In this document: in pieces, positions 21,910-29,929 of the stretch
How the letters are laid out: each line of letters begins with the position of its first letter
Position numbering within the stretch: the first letter of the stretch is position 1
Assembly (NCBI RefSeq): GCF_007003975.1
Contig: NZ_VFTC01000023.1
Location: forward strand, 1-64,000
Origin: Mesorhizobium sp. WSM4306
GTDB lineage: Bacteria > Pseudomonadota > Alphaproteobacteria > Rhizobiales > Rhizobiaceae
DNA: 64,000 nt
Direction: 5' to 3'
The notes under the pieces: model-generated
The model's database searches: none
What the model was told of the DNA's origin: nothing
Seen by the model: the letters and a program-made list of their open reading frames with translations, nothing else
Translations under genes and position numbers: made by a program

Positions 21910-24177
21910 ATGGCGAACCGCAGAGACAGCCGCATCGAGCCCAGTTTCGAGGGACCGCCGCAGGCGCGATCCCAGCCGGGTCTTTCGGTGAGCGAGGAGG
22001 ACCGCGTCGTGCCGAGCAACCGCAAAGCCTCCGCCAAACGCAAATCGTCGAAGGCGAAGTCGTCGCGCGGCAGGCGCGGCAAACCCCGGCGCGGCCTGTT
22101 CGGCGTTATGGCCCGGATGCTCTACTGGTGCTTCGTGCTCTGCATCTGGGGCGGCATCGCGGTGGCCGGCATTGTCGTCTATTACGGCGCCAAGATGCCG
22201 GCGGCCACCACCTGGTCGATCCCCGACCGCGCGCCCAACATCAAGATCGTCTCGGTCGACGGCCAGCTGCTTGCCAACAGAGGTATGAGCGGCGGCGAGG
22301 CGGTCGGCCTGCACGAAATGTCGCCCTACATTCCCGAGGCCGTCATCGCCATCGAGGACCGCCGCTTCTATTCGCATTTCGGCATCGATCCGATCGGCCT
22401 GTCGCGCGCCATGGTGACCAATGTGCTCGGCGGGCATTTCTCGCAGGGCGGCTCGACGCTGACCCAGCAGCTGGCCAAGAACCTGTTCCTGAAGCCCGAC
22501 CGCACGCTGGAGCGCAAGGTACAGGAAGTGCTGCTGTCGCTTTGGCTGGAGCACAAGCATACCAAGGACCAGATCCTCGAAATGTACCTCAACCGGGTCT
22601 ATTTCGGCTCGGGCGCCTATGGCGTCGAGGCAGCCTCGCGCCGCTATTTCGGCAAGAGCGCGCGCGATGTCACGTTGTCCGAGGCAGCGCTGCTGGCCGG
22701 CCTGCTGAAGGCGCCGTCGCGGCTGTCGCCGGCGCGCGATCCCAAGGCGGCGGAACAGCGCTCGCAGCTGGTGCTCGCCGCCATGCGCGACGAAGGCAAG
22801 ATCAGCGCCAAGGAACTGACCTCGGCGATGAGCGCGCCGGCAACGCGCGCGCCATCCTACTGGACCGGTTCGGAAAACTATGTCGCCGACACCATCATGG
22901 AGGAACTGCCCGACCTGATCGGCGACGTGCGCAGCGACATCGTCGTCGACACCACCGTCGACCTGAACCTGCAGAAACTTGCTGAACAGTCGATCCGCCG
23001 GCTGATCGACGAGAGCGGCAAGAAGCTCAATGTCAGCCAGGGTGCGCTGGTGTCGATCGACAATTCCGGCGCGGTGCGCGCCATGGTCGGCGGCTACGAT
23101 TATTCGACCAGCCAGTTCGACCGCGCCTCCGAAGCGCGCCGCCAGCCCGGCTCGGCATTCAAGCCGTTCGTCTATATGGCCGCGCTCGAGGCCGGCCGCA
23201 CGCCCGACAGCGTGCGCAATGACGCGCCGATCAAGATCGGCAAGTGGACGCCGGACAATTACGGCGGCAAGTATTTTGGCAAGGTGACGTTGGCGACCGC
23301 TTTGGCGAAGTCGCTGAATTCGGTCGCGGCACAGCTGACCATGGAGGTCGGCCCCGACGCGGTGGTCGAGGCGGCGCACCGCATGGGCATCCAGTCGGAA
23401 CTGACGGCCAACACCTCGATCGCGCTCGGCACTTCGGAAGTGACACCGCTAGAGCTGACATCGGCCTATGTGCCGTTCGCCAATGGTGGCTACAAGCCAG
23501 ATATCCACTTCATCCGCCGCATCACCACGACCGAAGGCAAGGTGCTCTATGACGACAGTGGTGGCGGTGCGCCGCGCGTCGTCAAGCAAGACATCGTCGG
23601 CATGATGAATTCGATGATGACCGGCACGGTCGAGATCGGTACGGCGAAGAAGGCGGCCTTTGCCTGGCCGTCGGCCGGCAAGACTGGCACCAGCCAGAAT
23701 TCGCGCGACGCCTGGTTCGTTGGCTACACCGCAAACCTCACCACCGGCGTGTGGTTCGGCAATGATGACGGCAGCCCGATGAAGAAGGTCACCGGCGGCG
23801 CATTGCCGGCACAAGCCTGGCACGAATTCATGGTCGCCGCGCATGAGGGCGTGCCGGTCAGGCCGCTGCCCGGTACGTGGAAGTCGACACCGCCTGATAC
23901 TATCGTCCCCGACGATATTCCCTCAGTCGACAACAACCAGGCAGCACCTCAGCCTGCCGTGGCCGTCGGCCGTTCGGAGCCTGCCCCGGCGCCCGCTGCA
24001 GCCCCGGCACAAGCGCCGGTCCGCCGTCCGGCCGAAACCGTCGATGCCGACGGCTTCGACATGCCAGGCGATGGCGGCACCACCGCCTCGATCAAGCACC
24101 CGGTGCCGCCCGGCAGCGTCGGCGGCCCGACCAAGAAGCGCAAGACGTCGATCCTGGATATTCTCGGCGGCGGCTGA
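21910..24177 (+). CDS. Class A penicillin-binding protein, PBP1A type
   Basis: A 755-residue bifunctional peptidoglycan synthase. A basic N-terminal tail of about 65 residues precedes one transmembrane helix (about 68-92). The glycosyltransferase (GT51) domain carries Glu149 in AIEDRRFYSHFG, GGSTLTQQL and KVQEVLL. The transpeptidase domain has Ser415 in the SAFK tetrad, SLNS and KTGTS. A Pro/Ala-rich tail with a basic end (KKRKTS) extends the C-terminus. It acts at the inner membrane, facing the periplasm. The start at 21910 is the first ATG after the intergenic inverted repeats. It is followed 63 bases later by an SDR gene. Confidence 0.92.
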   Translation: MANRRDSRIEPSFEGPPQARSQPGLSVSEEDRVVPSNRKASAKRKSSKAKSSRGRRGKPRRGLFGVMARMLYWCFVLCIWGGIAVAGIVVYYGAKMPAATTWSIPDRAPNIKIVSVDGQLLANRGMSGGEAVGLHEMSPYIPEAVIAIEDRRFYSHFGIDPIGLSRAMVTNVLGGHFSQGGSTLTQQLAKNLFLKPDRTLERKVQEVLLSLWLEHKHTKDQILEMYLNRVYFGSGAYGVEAASRRYFGKSARDVTLSEAALLAGLLKAPSRLSPARDPKAAEQRSQLVLAAMRDEGKISAKELTSAMSAPATRAPSYWTGSENYVADTIMEELPDLIGDVRSDIVVDTTVDLNLQKLAEQSIRRLIDESGKKLNVSQGALVSIDNSGAVRAMVGGYDYSTSQFDRASEARRQPGSAFKPFVYMAALEAGRTPDSVRNDAPIKIGKWTPDNYGGKYFGKVTLATALAKSLNSVAAQLTMEVGPDAVVEAAHRMGIQSELTANTSIALGTSEVTPLELTSAYVPFANGGYKPDIHFIRRITTTEGKVLYDDSGGGAPRVVKQDIVGMMNSMMTGTVEIGTAKKAAFAWPSAGKTGTSQNSRDAWFVGYTANLTTGVWFGNDDGSPMKKVTGGALPAQAWHEFMVAAHEGVPVRPLPGTWKSTPPDTIVPDDIPSVDNNQAAPQPAVAVGRSEPAPAPAAAPAQAPVRRPAETVDADGFDMPGDGGTTASIKHPVPPGSVGGPTKKRKTSILDILGGG

Positions 24178-24240
24178 GCGTCAACTCGCCACTCGCCACG
24201 CCAACCGCGTTCCGCTACATGTCCGGCTGGAGACAGCGAC

Positions 24241-24993
24241 ATGGCCGAGACCGACACCAGAAAAACCATCGTGCTGACCGGCGCCAGCCGTGGCATCGGC
24301 CATGCGACGGTCAAGCGCTTTTCGCGTGAGGGCTGGCGGGTGATCACTTGTTCCAGGCAGGCTTTCGCCGAGGATTGCCCGTGGCCGGCAGGTCCAGAGG
24401 ACCACATCAAGGTCGACCTTGCTGACCAGGAGGATGTCGGCATCGCCGTCTCCGAAATCCGTCATCGGCTCGAAGCGCATGGCGGGCAGTTGCATGCGCT
24501 GGTCAACAATGCCGGCATTTCGCCGAAGCTCAAGGACGGCAACAGCCGCATGAACTCGATCGATACGCCGATGCATGTCTGGCGCGACGTGTTCCAGGTC
24601 AATTTCTTCGCGCCGATAATGCTGGCGCGTGGCCTCTTCAAGGAATTGGCGGCGGCCAGGGGCTCGATCGTCAACGTGACGTCGATCGCCGGCACCCGCG
24701 TGCATCCTTTCGCCGGCACCGCCTATGCGACCTCGAAGGCAGCGCTCGGCTCGCTGACACGCGAAATGGCGCATGATTTCGGCCCGCATGGCATCCGCGT
24801 CAATGCGATTGCGCCAGGCGAGATCGACACCGCGATCCTGTCGCCGGGCACCGACAAGATCGTCGAGACGATCCCGCTTAGGCGCCTCGGCGCCACGTCG
24901 GAAGTCGCCGACATCATCTACTTCCTGTGCTCGCAGCAGGCGTCCTATGTGACGGGCTCGGAAATCCACATCAATGGCGGCCAGCACGTCTGA
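24241..24993 (+). CDS. Short-chain dehydrogenase/reductase
   Basis: A 250-residue classical SDR. The nucleotide-binding motif TGASRGIG is at residues about 14-21, with NNAG later. The catalytic Ser is in VNVTSIAG, and Tyr and Lys in the YATSK motif. The C-terminal VTGSEIHINGGQ matches the beta-strand end of 3-oxoacyl-ACP reductase-like enzymes (FabG group), but the substrate is unknown. GACAGCGAC before the ATG gives only a weak ribosome site. It is probably cotranscribed with the PBP gene 63 bases upstream, or independently expressed. Confidence 0.85.
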   Translation: MAETDTRKTIVLTGASRGIGHATVKRFSREGWRVITCSRQAFAEDCPWPAGPEDHIKVDLADQEDVGIAVSEIRHRLEAHGGQLHALVNNAGISPKLKDGNSRMNSIDTPMHVWRDVFQVNFFAPIMLARGLFKELAAARGSIVNVTSIAGTRVHPFAGTAYATSKAALGSLTREMAHDFGPHGIRVNAIAPGEIDTAILSPGTDKIVETIPLRRLGATSEVADIIYFLCSQQASYVTGSEIHINGGQHV

Positions 24994-25002
24994 GCGCTGA
25001 TT

Positions 25003-25920
25003 TCAGGCTATGGTGAGCACAGCCTTGCCGCTGAAGCTGCGCGCTCGCAGTGCATCCAGGGCCTGGGCGATGTCTGTCCACGGCAGGGTCAGGGACACGC
25101 GGGTTTCCAGCCGGCCAGTTGCAACCAGCGTGAGCAGCGAAGCGATATCGGCACCGATGCCTGCGCCTGATGTGTAGTAGGCGAAGGTCTGAAGCCTCGC
25201 CCCCTCGTGGCCGGGAACGAACTGTCTGAAGCCAATTGGCGTCAGTTGGCCGCTGCTCGAGCCGAACATGACGATGGTGCCGCCTGGTGCGACGCGTTCG
25301 ATCGCGTGGGCGAGGCTTTGGCCGCCGACCGACTCAGTGATCAGCGAAAACAGCCCCTTGGCCAATTCGATGGACTCGACGACCTCCTCGGCTCCGAGGC
25401 CGCGCAGATCCCCTGCATGCCGGGCGGCGGCGATGGCTGTCACCGAGGCGCCTTGCTCGCGAGCGATCTGGATCTGGAAACGGCCGACCGCACCGCTGGC
25501 GCCGGTGATCAATACCTGCTGGCCTGCAAGGTCACCGCCATGGCGCAAGACCCTCAGCGCCGTCGTGCCCGCAACCGGAAGCGTGGCGGCGGAAGTGACG
25601 CTGACCTCATCCGGTACGACTGCAAGACGGTCTGTCGGAGCGGCGACACGTTCGGCCCAGCCGGCTTCGTCGACCAAAGCCACAATCCGGGCGCCAACGG
25701 CAGGCCCGGTGCCGTCAGCTGCTGCCCGCTCGACAATTCCAACCACGTCCTGGCCGGGTATCCAGCCCGCCGGACGTATGGTGAGCAGGCGCAACTCGCC
25801 ACGGTTCAACGAGGTTGCGTGGACCGAGACAAGTGCCTCGTTCGCGAGCGGCTGGGGTTCATCGACCTCGGCGAATTTGAGCCCGGTGGTGCTGTCGGGA
25901 GACATGACGAGGGCGCGCAT
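25003..25920 (-). CDS. MDR-family NADPH:quinone oxidoreductase-like enzyme
   Basis: A 305-residue medium-chain reductase without zinc-binding residues. The GroES-like N-terminal domain has SLNRGELRLL and GQDVVGIVERAAADG; the Rossmann domain has ITGASGAVGRFQIQIA. This matches quinone reductase/crystallin-like enzymes reducing quinones or alpha,beta-unsaturated ketones in the cytosol. It is divergent from an AraC-family regulator (26020) with 99 bases between starts, the usual pattern for a regulator and its target. The start ATG is at 25920. Confidence 0.82.
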   Translation of the reverse strand: MRALVMSPDSTTGLKFAEVDEPQPLANEALVSVHATSLNRGELRLLTIRPAGWIPGQDVVGIVERAAADGTGPAVGARIVALVDEAGWAERVAAPTDRLAVVPDEVSVTSAATLPVAGTTALRVLRHGGDLAGQQVLITGASGAVGRFQIQIAREQGASVTAIAAARHAGDLRGLGAEEVVESIELAKGLFSLITESVGGQSLAHAIERVAPGGTIVMFGSSSGQLTPIGFRQFVPGHEGARLQTFAYYTSGAGIGADIASLLTLVATGRLETRVSLTLPWTDIAQALDALRARSFSGKAVLTIA

Positions 25921-26019
25921 GGGTCGTACCTTCCAGCTGGTTTGCGGACCGGATCCTATCGACTTCCTCGACCAAAGAATTTAGCTATCGTGGCGAATAG
26001 TCGCTAAAAGCCGTCAATC

Positions 26020-26829
26020 ATGAGACAGCCTCTTCGCTACCCCTGGGTGAATTTCGATGTCGATGACGTGGTCGCACCGGCGATTGCTGTGCGCGTCGAC
26101 GTCACCGACACCAAGGTGGAAGTGGCTGCCCACTGGCACCGCAAGGGCCAGCTCGTCTTCGCGCTCGGCGGGGGCGTAACATGCCGCGTCCCCGGCGGCC
26201 TGTGGATGGTGCCGCCGCATTGCGGGGTGTGGATTCCCGGCGGCATGGAACACAGCAACATCGCGACGGCCAATGCGCGGATTTTCTTCGTCTACATCGA
26301 GCCGGGGGCCGCCGAGCTGCCGGACCGGTGCTGCACGCTGTCGATCTCGCCGCTGCTGCGCGAACTGATCATCGAGCTGTCCGATCGCCTGGGGGAGGAT
26401 GAGGCGAGGGACGAACTCTTGGCCCGAATTCTGCTCTCCGAACTGCCGCGCATGCCGGTCCAGCAACTGCATTTGCCGATCTCCGCCGAACCGCGGTTGC
26501 GGCGGATCGCCGAAGCGTTGGCGCAAGACCCTGCCGACCGCAGCACTCTTGCCGAATGGGCCAACCGCGTCGCGCTCTCAGAAACCAGCCTCGCTCGTCT
26601 CGTGGTCAAGGAGACCGGCCTGAGCTTCGGCCGCTGGCGCCAGCAACTGCATTTGATCGTCGCCATAAGGGAGCTGGCCTCCGGCGCCAGCGTGCAGCAG
26701 GTCTCGAGCGATCTCGGCTATGGCTCCGTCACCGCCTTCATCACCATGTTCAAGAAGGCGCTTGGCAAGCCGCCGGCAAAGTACCTCGCGAGCGTCGCGC
26801 AAAATGGCGGCTCTGCCTTCGTGGCGTAA
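26020..26829 (+). CDS. AraC-family transcriptional regulator
   Basis: A 269-residue protein with an N-terminal cupin-type effector domain (residues about 15-95: HWHRKGQLVFALGGGVTC, VPPHCGVWIPGG) and a C-terminal double helix-turn-helix (about 165-265), including LAEWANRVALSETSLARLV and VSSDLGYGSVTAFITMFKKALGKPP, the AraC signature. It is divergent from the quinone-reductase-like gene and is probably its regulator. The effector is unknown. Confidence 0.87.
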   Translation: MRQPLRYPWVNFDVDDVVAPAIAVRVDVTDTKVEVAAHWHRKGQLVFALGGGVTCRVPGGLWMVPPHCGVWIPGGMEHSNIATANARIFFVYIEPGAAELPDRCCTLSISPLLRELIIELSDRLGEDEARDELLARILLSELPRMPVQQLHLPISAEPRLRRIAEALAQDPADRSTLAEWANRVALSETSLARLVVKETGLSFGRWRQQLHLIVAIRELASGASVQQVSSDLGYGSVTAFITMFKKALGKPPAKYLASVAQNGGSAFVA

Positions 26830-26851
26830 TTAACGCGCCTGTGGGCAAGCC

Positions 26852-27085
26852 TCAGGCCGGGGTGGGTCCAAGGGCTTCGGGGCGCGGCATAGGCTTTTGC
26901 CCCAGCACCTCTTCCACGATGCCGCGGGCGATTTCGCGTTCGCCCATGGTTCGGCCCGACCAGCACGCCGGCGACGAGATAGCCGACCAGCGGCGGGATG
27001 CGAAATCGGTTGGCAAGTGCCCGAAGATGAATGCCAGCCCCAGACCGGCGACGATGGTGGCGATAAGGGGCGTGTCATGCGGCAT
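26852..27085 (-). pseudogene. Remnant of a Kef/YbaL-type cation:proton antiporter (CPA2)
   Basis: The frame from ATG 27085 begins MPHDTPLIATIVAGLGLAFI, the start of a YbaL/RosB-like CPA2 antiporter. About 23 codons in, one base is missing: shifting frame restores LANRFRIPPLVGYLVAGVLV, the family's first conserved region. The homology then stops at about 26945 and jumps to MGEREIARGIVEEVLGQ, which resembles a C-terminal end of such antiporters, back in the original frame. So more than 400 residues of transporter are deleted internally in addition to the frameshift. It cannot encode a working transporter. The surrounding gap 26830-27291 holds nothing else I can support. Confidence 0.65.
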
Positions 27086-27291
27086 TGTCTATGGAGCGCC
27101 TTTCAAGAACCGTGATGTCGGGGTGCGCCGCCCGAAGCCGCCGCCTTTTCCAATATGGTGGAGGGTGCGCCGGCGATGCAACCCGCAAGCCGGAGATTGC
27201 TGGCCAGAGGTGCTGAAGAACCAAAGGCGCGCGCAGCAGAACCGCTGCGCGCGCCTGATAGCGGATGTCGGATGGGCAACCCGGTTGGGTG

Positions 27292-27741
27292 TCAGGCCGC
27301 TTGCAGCATGGCCTCGATGTCGATCACGGCATGGTTGGTCAACGTCTTTGGTATCTCGGCCTGCACCTTGTCGGTGACTTCCTTGTGCAGTTTCTTGCGC
27401 ATGGCGCCGAGCACCAGCGGCGGCGCGATCAGCACGATGTCGTCGAAGATGCCGTGATGGGCGAGCTTGTAGAGCCGCTCGGCGATCTCTTCGGCAAAGC
27501 GCTCCTTGCCCTGCCGGTGCCAGTCGGTGTCCTCGACGGCGCTGCGATGCATGGAGGGGCCGTCATTGTAGCGGCCGGGGCTGTCGCTGCCTTGCTCGCG
27601 CGTTGCCGGATTGTCCTGCTTCATCTCCTGGAAGAGCTGCAGGTTCGGGTAGAGGTTGTCGCCTTCGTTCTTGAGGAACAGCGCCTTCTCGCCATCGGCC
27701 ACAATGACCAGAAGGCCATGTTTCAGATTGATTTTGTTCAT
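27292..27741 (-). CDS. Host-attachment family protein
   Basis: A 149-residue soluble protein matching the family named from an Agrobacterium plant-attachment locus. Features: N-terminal LLVIVADGEKALFLKNEG, a central GRYNDGPSMHRSAVEDTDWHRQ segment with the conserved DWH pattern, then FAEEIAERL and IVLIAPPLVLGAMR. The fold resembles release-factor eRF1-like domains in general outline, but function is not established. CAGGAG lies upstream of the ATG. It is divergent from the cys operon and has no operon partner. Confidence 0.8.
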   Translation of the reverse strand: MNKINLKHGLLVIVADGEKALFLKNEGDNLYPNLQLFQEMKQDNPATREQGSDSPGRYNDGPSMHRSAVEDTDWHRQGKERFAEEIAERLYKLAHHGIFDDIVLIAPPLVLGAMRKKLHKEVTDKVQAEIPKTLTNHAVIDIEAMLQAA

Positions 27742-27903
27742 TGCGCGCTCCTGCTTGAAGGGTTCAGCTCAGCCGACGATTTGTCTGTTTCGGCAAGGTC
27801 AGAACGCGCGGCGGAGCGGGAACGTTCCATGGTTTGCCGAGGGCCGGCAACGGCCATCTCTGTGGCGATTCAACCGCCCCGGCGGCATGGTCGACGGCTT
27901 TAA

Positions 27904-27920
27904 TCTACTAAATTGGTAGA
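27904..27920. promoter_or_regulatory. Operator-like dyad upstream of the cysG operon
   Basis: TCTAC and GTAGA form inverted arms around a 7-base AT-rich spacer (TAAATTG), in an AT-rich stretch ending AGAAAAAACAATTTTG. It lies 233 bases before cysG in a 411-base gap (27742-28152) that otherwise holds no gene I can support. It fits a dimeric regulator of sulfur assimilation, but the regulator identity is not deducible here. Confidence 0.4.
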
Positions 27921-28152
27921 ATTTAGAAAAAACAATTTTGCGGCTCGGGCAACTCACGGATAAAAGAGCCGCAGAACAAGGCCTGCGGCAGCAGCTTGAA
28001 TCCGCTCGACGTGCGGATATGGAATATTTTTCTCTTGGCCTTCCGGCTTGCGGAAAACCGATTGCCTCCCGTCAGGGGATGCGCGAGTGGGTTCCTTCAG
28101 CTTTTTCACGCTCGCGCGTAAAACTGCCACCTTGTTCCGGAATCTGTTCGTC

Positions 28153-29604
28153 ATGCCGCAGGCCAATCCCAAGCTCAACGCTTTCCCCGTCTTCCTGCGG
28201 GTCGAGGGCGAAGCCGTGGCCATCGTCGGCGGCGGCGCCGAGGCTTTGGCCAAGGCGCGGCTGCTCGATCAGTCGAGCGCGATACTGCGCATCATCGCTG
28301 AGATCGCCGACGCCGAACTGCTGAGCTTCATCGCCGCGACCGGCGCCACCCACATCTCAGCGCCTTACGATGCCGCACATCTCGAAAGCACGGTCATGGT
28401 GTTTGCCGCCAGCGGCGACGAGGCGCTCGATCGCCGCGTCGCCGAAGATGCGCGCCGGCTTGGCATTCCGGTCAATGCTGTCGACCGGCCGGAGCTGTGC
28501 GATTTCTTTACCCCGGCGCTGGTCAACCGCGCGCCCGTCGCCATCGCCATCGGCACCGAAGGCGCCGGCCCGGTGCTGGCGCAGATGCTCCGCAGCCGCA
28601 TCGACCGCATGCTGTCGCCCTCGCTCGGGCCGCTGGCAACGCTTGCCGCCTCGTTTCGTGGCGCCGCCGAAAAGCTGCTGCCGAAAGGCAATGCCCGCCG
28701 CCAGTTCTGGGGCAGTTTTTTCCAGGGCGCGCCGGCGCGCGCCGTCGAAGCCGGCGACCTTTCGCAGGCGCACGACGCCGCCGCCGATCTGCTGCTGTCG
28801 AAGGCTCCGGCTTCGGGGCACATCGCCCTGGTTGGCGCCGGGCCGGGCGCTGAGGATCTTCTGACGCTGCGCGCGCATCGCTTGCTGATGGAAGCCGACG
28901 TCATCGTATATGACGCGCTGGTGCCGGAGGCGATCGTCGCCATGGGCCGCCGCGACGCCGAGCGGCTGCCTGTGGGAAAACGCAAGGGCTGCCATACCAA
29001 GAGCCAGGCCGAAATCACCGCGCTGCTGGTCGAGCTTGGCCGCGAGGGGAAGCGTGTCGTGCGGCTGAAGTCGGGCGACCCGCTGGTGTTCGGCCGCGCC
29101 GGTGAGGAGATGGCAGCACTCCGAGATGCCGGCATCGCCTATGACGTTGTCCCCGGCGTCACCGCTGCCTTTGCTGCCGCCGCCGATTTCGAACTGCCGC
29201 TGACATTGCGCGGCGTATCGTCGTCGATGGTGTTCACCACCGGCCATGATCTCAAGGGCAACTCGCTGCCGGACTGGGCCAAGCTCGCCATATCCGGCGC
29301 CACCGTCGCCGTCTATATGGGTCGCTCGGTCGCGGCCGAGGTTGCAGGGCGGCTGATCGAGGCCGGCCTGTCGCCGGATACGGCGGTCGCCGTGGTCGAG
29401 AATGCCAGCCTGCAGAGCCGCCGCCGTTTCCACGGCACGCTGGCCGACCTGCCGTCGCTGGAGGCGCGCGCCGATCTGACCGGACCGGTCATGACCATCA
29501 TTGGCGATGCGGTTGCCGGCGCCAACTTTGAACGTTCCGAGCCGCTCGCGGCACATAGTCTTGAGAGCGCCGCCAACGCGGCCGCCGCAGAGGTCGAACC
29601 ATGA
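28153..29604 (+). CDS. cysG: Siroheme synthase (multifunctional CysG)
   Basis: A 483-residue enzyme that makes siroheme for sulfite reductase. The N-terminal part is precorrin-2 dehydrogenase/ferrochelatase (FPVFLRVEGEAVAIVGGG, the NAD-binding loop); the C-terminal part is uroporphyrinogen-III C-methyltransferase (LVGAGPGAEDLLTLRA, ADVIVYDALV, VRLKSGDPLVFGRAGEE, VVPGVTAA). The ATG at 28153 gives MPQANPKLNAFPVFLRV, the usual start; the frame is open to 28048 without conservation. Its stop overlaps the next gene (ATGA). First gene of the sulfite-reduction operon, preceded by a dyad element at 27904. Confidence 0.92.
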   Translation: MPQANPKLNAFPVFLRVEGEAVAIVGGGAEALAKARLLDQSSAILRIIAEIADAELLSFIAATGATHISAPYDAAHLESTVMVFAASGDEALDRRVAEDARRLGIPVNAVDRPELCDFFTPALVNRAPVAIAIGTEGAGPVLAQMLRSRIDRMLSPSLGPLATLAASFRGAAEKLLPKGNARRQFWGSFFQGAPARAVEAGDLSQAHDAAADLLLSKAPASGHIALVGAGPGAEDLLTLRAHRLLMEADVIVYDALVPEAIVAMGRRDAERLPVGKRKGCHTKSQAEITALLVELGREGKRVVRLKSGDPLVFGRAGEEMAALRDAGIAYDVVPGVTAAFAAAADFELPLTLRGVSSSMVFTTGHDLKGNSLPDWAKLAISGATVAVYMGRSVAAEVAGRLIEAGLSPDTAVAVVENASLQSRRRFHGTLADLPSLEARADLTGPVMTIIGDAVAGANFERSEPLAAHSLESAANAAAAEVEP

Positions 29605-29894
29605 AGATACTGACCGCAAACCGCCTCACCGACGGAATCGCCGTCTGGTATGCCGATGGCGGCTGGGCCGAGACGGTGAACCACGCCGATCTCGCCCATG
29701 ACAAGGTGGCCGAGGATCGCCTCGAGGCTATCGGCGCCAAGGCCTATGCCGACAATGAAGTCGTCGACGTCAATCTGATCGACGCTGAGGTCGTCAATGG
29801 CGTCGTCGAGCCGGTGCGGCTGCGCGAAAAGATCCGCGCCGCCGGCCCCACCATCCGCGAAGACCTGGGCAAGCAGGCTGCGCGGGCAGCGTAA
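29601..29894 (+). CDS. DUF2849 protein of the sulfite-reductase operon
   Basis: A 97-residue conserved alphaproteobacterial protein that typically lies between siroheme synthase and sulfite reductase genes. It starts MKILTANRLTDGIAVWYADG, contains the Ala/Glu-rich linker and ends AGPTIREDLGKQ. Function unproven; the constant gene order suggests an accessory role in sulfite reduction. It overlaps cysG by four bases, so translation is coupled. cysI begins 35 bases later. Confidence 0.85.
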   Translation: MKILTANRLTDGIAVWYADGGWAETVNHADLAHDKVAEDRLEAIGAKAYADNEVVDVNLIDAEVVNGVVEPVRLREKIRAAGPTIREDLGKQAARAA

Positions 29895-29929
29895 CAAAAT
29901 ACGGGCGGACGCGCCCTGAAAGACGAAGC

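Noticed and set aside
26830..27291. A functional antiporter gene in this gap
   Set aside because: Only about 40 N-terminal and 25 C-terminal residues remain, with a frameshift, so a functional product is not possible.
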